Part shown: piece after piece, positions 14,803 through 23,277 of the stretch
Layout of the letters: each line of letters begins with the position of its first letter
How positions within the stretch are numbered: position 1 is the stretch's first letter
Notes under the pieces: generated by a model
Database searches by the model: none
What the model saw: the letters and a program-made list of their open reading frames with translations, nothing else
What the model was told of the DNA's origin: nothing
Made by a program: the position numbers and the translations under genes
Assembly (NCBI GenBank): GCA_022767745.1
Contig: JALENN010000008.1
Span: 1 to 33,537, forward strand
Source of the DNA: Alistipes sp.
GTDB taxonomy: Bacteria > Bacteroidota > Bacteroidia > Bacteroidales > Rikenellaceae
Direction of reading: 5' to 3'
DNA length: 33,537 nt

Positions 14803-15555
14803 CTACTCCATGGGGAAGATGCGCACGTCGGTAACATCCTCCAGCTCGCGCTTCAGGCGGTCGATGTCGGTCTTCTCGTCCACCTCGCCGTAGTGGTAGG
14901 GGTAGAATATGCGCGGACGTATGGCCTTCACGGCGCGCACGGCCTGGTCGACGGTCATCGTATAGGGTTGGTTTACGGGAAGGAATGCCGCGTCGATGTC
15001 GTGCAGAGCGAGTACTTCGGGTGTATCCTCCGTATCGCCCGCGATGTAGATGCGCAGGCCGGCGATGGTGAGTATGTATCCACAGTCCTCACGCGCCTGC
15101 GGGTGGAAGTCGGTGTGGCCCTCCGATGTGTTGTAGGCGGCCACGGCCTCGATATGTAGCTGAGGTATCGGGTCGGCCACGGCGCCAGGCGTCATGGTGA
15201 CGCAGTCGCCATCGAATGCCTCGGCCGAGGTCTTGTCGCATACGATTATGCTGTGGCGCGTGGTGACGTCGTCGATGGCGGCGCGGTCGAAGTGGTCGTA
15301 GTGCGAGTGCGTCACCAGAACGACGTCGGCCTTGGGCAGGTGAGCGTAGGCGGCGTAGTCGCTGACGGGATCGACGTATATGTGCTTGCCGGCCACCTCG
15401 ATGGCCAGCGATGCATGCTTGAAGAAGGTGAAGGTAACTTCGGTACCGTCAGCTGCGGTGATTGTGTCGGTCGGGTAGGCGGGGGTGTTTGAACTGCCGC
15501 CGCCCGTGAAGAATGAAAACAGAGCCATGGCTGTGTATGCGGTTATATGGTTCAT
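14803..15555 (-). CDS. Exported MBL-fold metal-dependent hydrolase (UlaG-like)
   Basis: The 250-aa protein has an N-terminal hydrophobic segment (MNHITAYTAMALFSFF) that looks like a signal peptide or anchor. A metallo-beta-lactamase fold follows: VTHSHYDHFD with H83, H85, D87 and H88; the YNTSEGHTDFHP loop; GLRIYIAGDTEDTPE; and a late histidine in PYHYGE. This set fits the UlaG/YtkL-like group, which contains lactonases and phosphodiesterases; the substrate cannot be assigned. A GTG at 15585 would add ten residues; the ATG at 15555 gives a proper signal. It has its own promoter and shares a terminator with the convergent gene. Confidence 0.87.
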   Translation of the reverse strand: MNHITAYTAMALFSFFTGGGSSNTPAYPTDTITAADGTEVTFTFFKHASLAIEVAGKHIYVDPVSDYAAYAHLPKADVVLVTHSHYDHFDRAAIDDVTTRHSIIVCDKTSAEAFDGDCVTMTPGAVADPIPQLHIEAVAAYNTSEGHTDFHPQAREDCGYILTIAGLRIYIAGDTEDTPEVLALHDIDAAFLPVNQPYTMTVDQAVRAVKAIRPRIFYPYHYGEVDEKTDIDRLKRELEDVTDVRIFPME

Positions 15556-15607
15556 AATATTTTCGGGTTGCGGCTGTTCGCCCACGGGCGGGCCGCATCC
15601 ATTATTA

Positions 15608-15639
15608 CAAAGATAGTGAAAGGTTAGCGCAGAGACAAA
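15608..15639 (-). promoter_or_regulatory. Promoter of the MBL-fold hydrolase gene
   Basis: On the minus strand: TTTG (15639-15636), 20-nt spacer, TATCTTTG (15615-15608). Exact match to the Bacteroidetes consensus; leader of about 45 nt. The rest of the 254-bp divergent region holds only the promoter of the next gene. Confidence 0.75.
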
Positions 15640-15749
15640 TGAAAACCAAAGTTTTCAATTTGGCTATGCCGGGGCGCATCCTGTCTAAGCGTATAGCGCA
15701 AAAATACGGAAAAAATCGGGCCTGTCAAATCTCGTGACGGCGGCCGGCA

Positions 15750-15781
15750 TTTGCCTTTTTGTCGGATATTGGGTATATTTG
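15750..15781 (+). promoter_or_regulatory. Promoter of the 385-aa membrane protein gene
   Basis: TTTG (15750-15753), 20-nt spacer, TATATTTG (15774-15781). Exact consensus, 28 nt before the ATG. Confidence 0.78.
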
Positions 15782-15809
15782 TTTTGTCAAAGACTAAAAA
15801 AAGCCAATC

Positions 15810-16967
15810 ATGGGATACCTGTTCGACAACTTCAAGACGCAATATCAGCGCAAAATGTTCGGCGAGTTGAGCGCCGTGGCCGATACCGTCCCCGCCGAGG
15901 GTGCGGACGACGAGGCGATCATGGACTATGCCGTACGCCTGTATGACAAGTTCGGCCTGTGCCGTGGTCCTTTCATGTCGTTGCCGCAGGCACTCGACGA
16001 GCCGCGTGCCGACCTGCGGCGCCAGTACGAGCGTCTGGAGCAGGCGGGCAGTCCGCTGCAGTACCTGCTGTGCGGCATACTGGTCGACGGGCGCGACTCC
16101 ATCATTGCGGCGCCGGAGCGCGGCGGTGTGCGCATGACGCGCATCGAGGCGTTGCAGGAGGCCGAGCGTCACGAGGCCGAGCTGCCCGAACGGTGGCAGC
16201 GGGAGCTGTGGTACCGCCTGGGCCTGGCCTACAGCTATGGCGATGACGGACGTTCGGCGAAGCGGTCGCAGGAGTACTTCGAGAAAGGGTTGGCTGCGGG
16301 CGACGAACGCTGCCGCGAGCACCTTTCGCGCCTGACGGCAAAATACGGCACCGACAGCAGCGGGCGGGTACGCGAGCCGCTGGGGCAGCGTATGCGCAGC
16401 GCGCTATCGCTCAAGGTGCCCGAGTCGGAGGTGCGGTCGTCGTCATACGGCGTTTTCCGCCTCTCGTGCCTTGTGGCGGGGCTGGCCGTGGCGGCCTATC
16501 TGTGCTACGACCTGCTTACGTCGGGCTACGACTGGCAGAGCCTCGTCAACTGGAACATGATGACCTCGCCGCTGAGCAGCGTGCTGGCACTGGTGGTGTG
16601 GGTTATGTATCTGCCCCACTGGGTGAGCTTCGAACTCAAGTCATACTGGGTCGATGACGAGACGGGAAAGAAGACCCGCAACCGCGACGTGGTGGACAAT
16701 GTCTACGAGTGGATATTCCCTATTGCGGCCAACCTCGTGCTCATACCTTTCATGATCACCGTGGCGCTGTTCTACGTGATCATGGGCCTGTTCAGCGTGG
16801 TGGCTGCCGTCATGCCTTTCGTGGCGGCCATCGTGGCGGCCGTCGTGTCGATCTACGTCTACCGCGTCTCGGGCAAACTGCGTGCCTACAAGGTGCGTAA
16901 GGCGGTGACTATGCTGCTCATGGCCGTATATGTGGCCGTGGCGGTGTGGATCACCACGCTGGTGTGA
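15810..16967 (+). CDS. Membrane protein of unknown function with a Sel1/TPR-like N-terminal part
   Basis: I do not recognise this 385-aa protein. Residues 1-205 are soluble and helical. Segment 130-172 (ELWYRLGLAYSYGDDG..., EYFEKGLAAGDERCREHL) looks like a Sel1 or TPR unit. The C-terminal part has about five membrane spans: 215-236, 257-273, 301-323, 325-350 and 365-383. A charged loop with YWVDDETGKKTRNRDVVDN lies near 279-297. There is no signal peptide, so the N-terminal domain is likely cytoplasmic. It is monocistronic, with a strong promoter and terminator, and its neighbours give no clue. Codon use matches the surrounding genes, so it does not look newly acquired. Confidence 0.82.
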   Translation: MGYLFDNFKTQYQRKMFGELSAVADTVPAEGADDEAIMDYAVRLYDKFGLCRGPFMSLPQALDEPRADLRRQYERLEQAGSPLQYLLCGILVDGRDSIIAAPERGGVRMTRIEALQEAERHEAELPERWQRELWYRLGLAYSYGDDGRSAKRSQEYFEKGLAAGDERCREHLSRLTAKYGTDSSGRVREPLGQRMRSALSLKVPESEVRSSSYGVFRLSCLVAGLAVAAYLCYDLLTSGYDWQSLVNWNMMTSPLSSVLALVVWVMYLPHWVSFELKSYWVDDETGKKTRNRDVVDNVYEWIFPIAANLVLIPFMITVALFYVIMGLFSVVAAVMPFVAAIVAAVVSIYVYRVSGKLRAYKVRKAVTMLLMAVYVAVAVWITTLV

Positions 16968-17044
16968 CGCCATGCGTGTGCCGTGCTCTTCGCGGGTTGC
17001 GGCCGCTGCACTTATGCCATATCGCAGCACTCGGGCTGCGGTTG

Positions 17045-17088
17045 AAAAATCGCCGTATGTTTTAACAAAAAAATGCGGCGATTTTTTT
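17045..17088 (+). terminator. Terminator of the 385-aa membrane protein gene
   Basis: aaaaatcgccg (17045-17055) pairs with cggcgattttt (17076-17086), continuing the T run to 17088. The 20-nt loop is long. The T run doubles as the -33 box of the plsC promoter. Confidence 0.8.
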
Positions 17089-17117
17089 GTGGCTGCCCGC
17101 CGAAAAGAGTAAATTTG
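17086..17117 (+). promoter_or_regulatory. Promoter of the plsC-parE operon
   Basis: TTTG (17086-17089), 20-nt spacer, TAAATTTG (17110-17117). Exact consensus, 44 nt before the plsC ATG, and overlapping the upstream terminator. Confidence 0.78.
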
Positions 17118-17161
17118 CGGGATGATTTGTTTCGTATAACCTTTTATCGATCCATATAGCC

Positions 17162-17911
17162 ATGCTGTCGATCCTGTACTATATCTTTACCGTGATACAC
17201 ACCACCGTATGGTGTATCGTGTCGGTCATCGTGTTGGCGTTGACCTATCCGTTCGACAAGTCGCGCCTCTGGGTGCACGAGATCTCGCGTTACATGACGT
17301 GGGTGTTCTTCGGCCTGCCGCCGAGGGTGCGCCGCAAGGTCGACGGACTGGAGAATATCGACCGCCGCAAGTCCTATGTCATCGTGCTCAACCACTCGTC
17401 GGCCGTCGACATCATCGCCGCCTACAAGATACCGCTCAACTTCCGCTGGGTATCGAAGCGCGAGGTCTTCCGCCTGCCCTTCTTCGGGCCGATGCTGCTC
17501 GTGCACGGCGACATACCAATCGAGCGCGGCAATGCCGCCGCGGCGATGGCCAAGGTGATACACGAGGGCAAGATATGGCTCGGCCGCGGTGCCAGCGTGG
17601 CGATCTTCCCCGAGGGCACCCGTTCGAAGGACGGCGAGATTCACCGCTTCAAGGCCGGCGCGTTCAGCCTGGCGAAGGAGGCGGGTGTCGAGATACTGCC
17701 CGTTATCATGACCGGCACGGCGTCGATGTTCCGCGGCTGGCGCATGAACTGGACCAACCGCATGCACATACGCGTGCTGCCAGCGGTGAGTGTCGAGGAG
17801 GTCTCGTCGATGGATGTCAAGGAGCTGGCACAGTCGGTGCAGGAGCGCATGACCGCGGCCCTTGCCGCCATGCGCGAGGAGGATGCTGCCGCAGCAAAGG
17901 GCAGCCGATAG
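17162..17911 (+). CDS. plsC: 1-acyl-sn-glycerol-3-phosphate acyltransferase
   Basis: Transfers a fatty acyl group to lysophosphatidic acid to make phosphatidic acid at the inner membrane. The 249 aa show the four acyltransferase motifs: NHSSAVD (H78-x4-D83), the substrate region VSKREVFRLPFFG with PIERGN (119-124), FPEGTRS (149-155), and a late VEILPVIMTG block. An N-terminal membrane anchor spans about 4-30. The start is the only good ATG after the promoter. It heads the run into parE (57-nt gap). Bacteroidetes have several PlsC-like enzymes, so specificity for other lysolipids or ornithine lipids is not excluded. Confidence 0.92.
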   Translation: MLSILYYIFTVIHTTVWCIVSVIVLALTYPFDKSRLWVHEISRYMTWVFFGLPPRVRRKVDGLENIDRRKSYVIVLNHSSAVDIIAAYKIPLNFRWVSKREVFRLPFFGPMLLVHGDIPIERGNAAAAMAKVIHEGKIWLGRGASVAIFPEGTRSKDGEIHRFKAGAFSLAKEAGVEILPVIMTGTASMFRGWRMNWTNRMHIRVLPAVSVEEVSSMDVKELAQSVQERMTAALAAMREEDAAAAKGSR

Positions 17912-17968
17912 TGTTCGATGTGCGGCACCGGCTGCCGTACGAGAGGGAAAAAACGGAGATTCGCATAT

Positions 17969-19840
17969 ATGACGGAGATTAACAATAACAATACGTCGGC
18001 TGTGGCCTACGACGACGATGCCATCAAGACACTCTCGCCGCGCGAGCACCTGCGCCTGCGCCCCGGAATGTATATCGGCAAGCTGGGCGACGGATCGCAG
18101 CCCGACGACGGTATCTATGTGCTCATAAAGGAGACGGTCGACAACTCGATCGACGAGTTCATCATGGGTGCGGGCGACCGCATCGAGATCACCATTGAGG
18201 ACAACGTGGTGACGGTGCGCGACTACGGCCGCGGCATCCCGCTCAAGTCGCTCTCGGCGGCGGTGAGCAAGATGAACACCGGAGGCAAGTACTCGGGCGA
18301 CGCGTTCAAGAAGACGGTGGGCCTGAACGGTGTGGGTGTCAAGGCTGTGAACATGCTCTCGAGCGAGTTCACGGCGCGCTCGGTGCGCGACGGCGAGGCC
18401 CACACGGTTACCTTTGCCAAGGGTCTCGAGGTGTCGGACAAGTGGGAGAGCGGTGTCGACGAGCGTACGGGTACGAGCATCTCGTTCCGTGTCGACGAGG
18501 AGATATTCGGCACCTACGCCTACAACATGGACTTCGTCGAGCAGATGGTGCGCAACTACACCTACCTAAACCTCGGCCTGAAGATATCGCTCAACGGCCG
18601 CGAGTATGTCTCGAAGAACGGCCTTCTAGATCTGGTGAACGACAACCTGTCGGAGGAGCCGCTCTATCCGCCCATCCATCTCTCGGGACAGGACATCGAG
18701 GTGGTGATCACCCACGGTTCGGGCTACGGCGAGAGCTACTACTCGTTTGTCAACGGACAGTACACCTCGCAGGGAGGAACGCATCAGGCGGCCTTCCGTG
18801 CCTCGATAGCGAAGGTGGTCAAGGAGTTCTATCACAAGGACTACGATCCCTCGGACGTGCGTACGTCGATCATCGCCGCCGTGTCGGTGCGCATGAACGA
18901 CCCGGTGTTCGAGTCGCAGACGAAGATACGCCTCGGTTCGAAGGAGGTTGCGCCCGGCGTGTCGATGCAGCAGTTCGTGAACGACTTCCTCTCGGTGGAC
19001 CTCGACAACTACCTGCACAAGCATCCCGAGACGGCTCAGGTGCTGCAGAAGAAGATCGTCGAGAACGAGAAGGAGCGCAAGGCCATATCGGGCATTCAGA
19101 AGAAGGCCCGCGAGACGGCCAAGAAGGTGGCCGTCAACAACCGCAAGCTGCGCGACTGCAAGGTGCACTTTACCGACAAGCACGAACTGGCCGAGCAGTC
19201 GATGATATTCATCACCGAGGGACTCTCGGCCATGGGCCCCATCACGGCCAGCCGCAACGCCATGACGCAGGCGGTGTTCTGTCTGCGCGGTAAGCCCCTG
19301 AACTCGTTCGGCCTCACGAAGAAGGTGGTCTACGAGAACGAGGAGTTCAACCTGCTGCAGTCGGCGCTGAACATCGACGAGGACATGGACAACCTGCGCT
19401 ACAACAAGGTGATCATAGCGACGGATGCCGATGTCGACGGCATGCACATCCGCCTGCTCATGACCAGCTTCTTCCTGCAGTTCTTCCCCGACCTTATCCG
19501 CAGCGGCCACCTCTACATACTGCAGACGCCGCTGTTCCGCGTGCGCAACAAGAAGGAGAACTACTACTGCTACTCGGAGGAGGAGCGCCAGCGTGCCATA
19601 CGCCGCTGCGGCCCGACGGCCGAGATCACGCGATTCAAGGGGCTGGGAGAGATCTCGCCCGACGAGTTCAAGGACCTCATAGGCGAGCAGATGCGTCTCG
19701 ACAAGGTGCGCCTTACGAAGGACGATCCCATATCGGACCTGCTGGAGTTCTACATGGGAAAGAACACCTACGAGCGCCAGGGATTCATTATAGACAACCT
19801 GCGCATAGAGGAGGATCTGGTCGAGGATACGGCCGTATAG
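17969..19840 (+). CDS. parE: DNA topoisomerase IV subunit B
   Basis: ATPase and TOPRIM subunit of topoisomerase IV, which unlinks daughter chromosomes. The 623 aa begin [17 protein letters not shown]. The GHKL ATPase has [16 protein letters not shown] and [23 protein letters not shown] is near the end of the transducer. The TOPRIM domain has E417 and the acidic triad D486-A-D488-V-D490, then the [21 protein letters not shown] and [11 protein letters not shown] blocks typical of Bacteroidetes ParE. One oddity: the normally conserved EGDSA after the catalytic Glu reads EGLSA (L419). The pairing with ParC downstream supports topoisomerase IV rather than gyrase B. The longer frame starting at 17918 lacks family character, so the ATG at 17969 is taken. 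Confidence 0.93.
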   Translation: MTEINNNNTSAVAYDDDAIKTLSPREHLRLRPGMYIGKLGDGSQPDDGIYVLIKETVDNSIDEFIMGAGDRIEITIEDNVVTVRDYGRGIPLKSLSAAVSKMNTGGKYSGDAFKKTVGLNGVGVKAVNMLSSEFTARSVRDGEAHTVTFAKGLEVSDKWESGVDERTGTSISFRVDEEIFGTYAYNMDFVEQMVRNYTYLNLGLKISLNGREYVSKNGLLDLVNDNLSEEPLYPPIHLSGQDIEVVITHGSGYGESYYSFVNGQYTSQGGTHQAAFRASIAKVVKEFYHKDYDPSDVRTSIIAAVSVRMNDPVFESQTKIRLGSKEVAPGVSMQQFVNDFLSVDLDNYLHKHPETAQVLQKKIVENEKERKAISGIQKKARETAKKVAVNNRKLRDCKVHFTDKHELAEQSMIFITEGLSAMGPITASRNAMTQAVFCLRGKPLNSFGLTKKVVYENEEFNLLQSALNIDEDMDNLRYNKVIIATDADVDGMHIRLLMTSFFLQFFPDLIRSGHLYILQTPLFRVRNKKENYYCYSEEERQRAIRRCGPTAEITRFKGLGEISPDEFKDLIGEQMRLDKVRLTKDDPISDLLEFYMGKNTYERQGFIIDNLRIEEDLVEDTAV

Positions 19841-19866
19841 CGGCAGGCGCGAGACGCGCACCGCGG

Positions 19867-19889
19867 GCGGGACGGTACGAACGTCCCGC
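19867..19889 (+). other. Hairpin in the parE-parC gap
   Basis: gcgggacg (19867-19874) pairs with cgtcccgc (19882-19889) around a 7-nt loop. There is no T tract, so readthrough to parC is expected. A second imperfect stem lies just downstream at about 19897-19924. Confidence 0.45.
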
Positions 19890-19937
19890 GACAGAGCCGG
19901 AGCCGTGTAAGGACATGGTTCCGGAGGGAGAAATAAG

Positions 19938-19964
19938 ATGAAGCAAATAAAAAATCTACCGTAG
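19938..19964 (+). CDS. Possible 8-residue leader mini-ORF abutting parC
   Basis: ATG at 19938 encodes MKQIKNLP and stops at TAG 19962-19964; the parC ATG begins at the next base. A purine-rich ribosome-binding site (ggaggga, 19923-19929) is well spaced for the mini-ORF and too far for parC itself. This layout would allow translational coupling by terminating ribosomes. It may also be chance. Confidence 0.35.
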   Translation: MKQIKNLP

Positions 19965-22727
19965 ATGGCAGAAGACAAAGATACGAGAGAAGAGGAGATC
20001 GGCGCCGACGACCTTCCCGTCGACATGCCGGCCGACGAGGCCGCGCAGACGGGGTCGTACGGACGTTACGGACGTCTTTTCGGAGAAGAAGGCGGCAATG
20101 TACGCAAGCTCACGGGCATGTACCGGAACTGGTTTCTGGACTATGCCTCGTACGTCATACTGGAGCGAGCCGTGCCGCATCTGGAGGATGGACTGAAACC
20201 CGTGCAGCGACGCATACTCCACGCCATGAAGTGCTGCGACGACGGCCGTTACAACAAGGTCGCCAACATCGTGGGCCAGGCCATGCAGTACCACCCGCAC
20301 GGCGACGCCTCGATAAAGGATGCCCTGGTGCAGCTGGGACAGAAGGACCTGCTGATCGACTGCCAGGGTAACTGGGGCAACATACTCACGGGTGACGAGG
20401 CCGCCGCGGGCCGATATATCGAGGCCCGCCTGTCGAAGTTCGCCCTTGATGTGGTCTTCAACCGCAAGACCACCGAGTGGATGCGCTCGTACGACGGCCG
20501 CAACGAGGAGCCCGTGACGCTGCCCATAAAGTTCCCGCTGCTGCTGGCTCAGGGTACCGACGGCATCGCCGTGGGTCTGGCGTCGAAGATCCTGCCGCAC
20601 AACTTCAACGAGCTGATCAACGCCTGCATCGCGCACCTGCGCGGCAAGGATTTTCAGCTCTATCCCGACTTCCCGACGGGTGGTATAATGGATGTGTCGC
20701 GTTACAACGACGGTCTGCGCGGCGGCGCCGTGAAGGTGCGCGCCCGCATATCGAAGATCGACAAGCGTACGCTGGCGATAACCGAAATACCGTTCTCGAC
20801 GACCTCGGAGTCGATCAAGGAGTCGATCGTCAAGGCCAACGAGAAGGGCAAGATACGCATCAAGAAGGTCGACGACCTCACGGCCGACAAGGTCGAGATT
20901 GTGATCCACGTGGCCAACGACGAGTCGAGCGACAAGACCATCGACGCGCTCTACGCCTTCACCTCGTGCGAGGTGTCGATCTCGCCCAACGCCTGCGTCA
21001 TCTGCGACGAGAAGCCCCATTTCATGGGCGTGAAGGAGATTCTGCGCCGTTCGGCCGAGAATACGCGCCGCCTGCTGGGCCGCGAGCTGGAGATACGCCT
21101 GCACGAGCTGAACGAGGCGTGGCATGCCGCGTCGCTGGAGCGCATCTTCATCGAGAACAAGCTCTACCAGCTGATCGAGGGCTGTCGCTCGCACGAGGAG
21201 GCATACGCCGCCGTGGACAAGGGGCTGGAGCCGTTCAAGAAACTGCTGCGCCGCGAGGTCACCATCGAGGACGTGCAGCGGCTGACGGAACTGAAGTTCA
21301 TCCGCATATCGCGTTACGACGCCGACAAGGCCGACAACGAGATACGCCGCATCGAGGACGACATAAAGTCTACGCAGTACGATATCGACCACCTTACCGA
21401 CTACGCCGTGGCCTACTACGAGCGCATACGCGAGAAGTACGGCAAGGGACGCGAGCGCCGCACCGAGATACGCAGCTTCGATGCCATTGAGGCCACGAAG
21501 GTGGCCGTCACCAACGCCAAGCTCTATGTCGACCGTGCGGAGGGCTTCTTCGGCATTGGCAAGGGCATGAAGGACTCGGAGTTCGTGTGCGACTGCAGCG
21601 ACATCGACGACGTCATCGTGATTCTGAAGGACGGCCGATACAAGGTTACGAAGATCAAGGACAAGGATTTCTTCGACAAGGGCATCTACTACATAGGCGT
21701 GTTCAAGCGCAACGACGAGCGCACCATCTACAACGTCCTCTACCGCGACGGCCGCGGCGGCCCGATCATGATGAAGCGCTGCGCCATAAAGAGCATCACG
21801 CGCGACAGGGAGTACGACCTTACGAAGGGTACGCCGAAGAGCGAGATACTCTACATGTCAGTCAACCCGAACGGCGAGGCCGAGGTGCTGAAGATATATT
21901 TCCGCCCGCGCCCGCGCCTTAAGAAGGTGATCGTCGACCTCGACTTCTCGACCGTGGCCATAAAGGGACGCCAGAGTCAGGGCAACCTATTCTCGCGCTA
22001 CGGCATACACAAGATATCGCTCAAGGAGCGCGGTACGTCGACCCTCGGCGGGCAGAACATATGGTATGACGAGGATGTGCGACGCCTCAATACCGACGGT
22101 CGCGGCATCCTGCTGGGCGAGTTCAAGGGCGACGACAAGATCGTCGTGTGGACCTCGAAGAACCAGTACTATATCACTGACTTCAATGTCGGCCAGCACT
22201 TCCCCGACGAGACGGTGCGCATCGACCGCTATGTGCCGGGCCGCGTTTACAGCGTATGCTACTTCGACGGCGAGCAGGGCTACTACTACATGAAGCGTTT
22301 CCAGCTCGAGGTAAGCGAGAAGATGCAGTCGTTCCTCGACGAGGGCGCGCAGGTGCGTTTCGTCGCAATGACCGACCGCGGCGGTGCCACGCTTGTGGTT
22401 ACGTACCAGGGCGCGCAGGCGTCGCGTCCGGCGGACGAGATCGATGTCGACTCGTTTGTCGGCGTGAAGAGCCACCGCGCCAAGGGCAAGCGTATCACCA
22501 CATACGACGTGGCGACGCTGACCTTCGTGGAGCCCGAGCTGCCCGAGCCCGACCCCGAGGCGGAGACGGAGGAGGGTGGCGATATAGATGCCGAAGCGGA
22601 TGCCGACGTTGAGGATGCGGCATCGGCCGTTGAGGCAGCTGACGGCGCCGGTCCTGCGGCGGGTGCGCCGGCCGAAGAGGGGGATACGGTTATAGCGATC
22701 GATCCCGAACAACTGAACCTGTTCTGA
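19965..22727 (+). CDS. parC: DNA topoisomerase IV subunit A
   Basis: Breakage-reunion subunit of topoisomerase IV, 920 aa. After an acidic N-terminal extension (1-45) comes the winged-helix/tower core: LEDGLKPVQRRILHAM (73-88), YHPHGDASIKDAL (109-121, the quinolone-determining loop), and the catalytic Tyr151 in GRYIEARLSKFALDVVF. The helical tower and coiled coil follow, then a C-terminal beta-pinwheel domain (about 540-840, repeats such as DGRYKVTKIKDKDF and GRGGPIMMKRCAIKS) without a clear gyrase QRRGGKG box, as expected for ParC. The last 70 residues are an acidic, Ala/Pro/Glu-rich disordered tail ending in EQLNLF, which matches the sliding-clamp-binding peptide. It is 25 nt upstream of aroK and in one run with parE. 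Confidence 0.94.
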   Translation: MAEDKDTREEEIGADDLPVDMPADEAAQTGSYGRYGRLFGEEGGNVRKLTGMYRNWFLDYASYVILERAVPHLEDGLKPVQRRILHAMKCCDDGRYNKVANIVGQAMQYHPHGDASIKDALVQLGQKDLLIDCQGNWGNILTGDEAAAGRYIEARLSKFALDVVFNRKTTEWMRSYDGRNEEPVTLPIKFPLLLAQGTDGIAVGLASKILPHNFNELINACIAHLRGKDFQLYPDFPTGGIMDVSRYNDGLRGGAVKVRARISKIDKRTLAITEIPFSTTSESIKESIVKANEKGKIRIKKVDDLTADKVEIVIHVANDESSDKTIDALYAFTSCEVSISPNACVICDEKPHFMGVKEILRRSAENTRRLLGRELEIRLHELNEAWHAASLERIFIENKLYQLIEGCRSHEEAYAAVDKGLEPFKKLLRREVTIEDVQRLTELKFIRISRYDADKADNEIRRIEDDIKSTQYDIDHLTDYAVAYYERIREKYGKGRERRTEIRSFDAIEATKVAVTNAKLYVDRAEGFFGIGKGMKDSEFVCDCSDIDDVIVILKDGRYKVTKIKDKDFFDKGIYYIGVFKRNDERTIYNVLYRDGRGGPIMMKRCAIKSITRDREYDLTKGTPKSEILYMSVNPNGEAEVLKIYFRPRPRLKKVIVDLDFSTVAIKGRQSQGNLFSRYGIHKISLKERGTSTLGGQNIWYDEDVRRLNTDGRGILLGEFKGDDKIVVWTSKNQYYITDFNVGQHFPDETVRIDRYVPGRVYSVCYFDGEQGYYYMKRFQLEVSEKMQSFLDEGAQVRFVAMTDRGGATLVVTYQGAQASRPADEIDVDSFVGVKSHRAKGKRITTYDVATLTFVEPELPEPDPEAETEEGGDIDAEADADVEDAASAVEAADGAGPAAGAPAEEGDTVIAIDPEQLNLF

Positions 22728-22752
22728 CGCAGAACAAAAACGACGGATACGG

Positions 22753-23277
22753 ATGAAGATTTTTCTTATCGGATACATGGGTTGCGGCAAGAGCTCGCTC
22801 GGGCGGCGTCTGGCCAGGCGTGCCGACGTGCGTTTCGTGGACATGGATTCCGAGATCGAGCAGCGCGAGGGCGCCTCGATCAGCGACATATTCCGTTTTG
22901 AGGGCGAGGAGTACTTCCGCCGCATGGAGAGTGCTCTTATCGACAGCCTCGCGGCCGATCCCGACGACATGGTCGTCTCGACAGGCGGCGGAGCCCCGGC
23001 GTGGGGCGACAACATGCAGCGCATGAATGCTGCCGGCATGACGGTTTACCTGCGGCGTACGCCGCAGCAGATAGCCTCGCGCCTGAGTCCCCACGGGCGG
23101 CAGAAGCGGCCCAAGCTGCGCGGCCTGAACGACGAGGAGCTGGTGGCGTTCATGACGGAGAACATGGCCGAGCGCGAGCCCTTCTACTCGCAGGCGCTGT
23201 GGTGCATCGACTGCGCCGAGCGCAGCGACGACGAGTTGATAGATATGATCCTTTCAAAGTTCCGCGGCGATGAGTGA
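22753..23277 (+). CDS. aroK: Shikimate kinase
   Basis: Phosphorylates shikimate with ATP in the pathway to chorismate and aromatic amino acids; cytoplasmic. The 174 aa match the family length. Walker A is GYMGCGKSS (7-15), the shikimate-binding residues are D32 (in VDMDSEIE), R57 and GGG 78-80 (STGGGAP), and the lid segment contains KRPKLRGL. It starts 25 nt after parC and overlaps murI by 8 nt, so it is probably translated from the topoisomerase transcript. Confidence 0.94.
   Translation: MKIFLIGYMGCGKSSLGRRLARRADVRFVDMDSEIEQREGASISDIFRFEGEEYFRRMESALIDSLAADPDDMVVSTGGGAPAWGDNMQRMNAAGMTVYLRRTPQQIASRLSPHGRQKRPKLRGLNDEELVAFMTENMAEREPFYSQALWCIDCAERSDDELIDMILSKFRGDE

Noticed and set aside
20290..20340. 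Ala115 in ParC at the position of E. coli GyrA Ser83, as quinolone resistance
   Set aside because: The HPHGDASI form with Ser one position later is, to my knowledge, the normal ParC form in Bacteroidetes; no resistance claim is justified.
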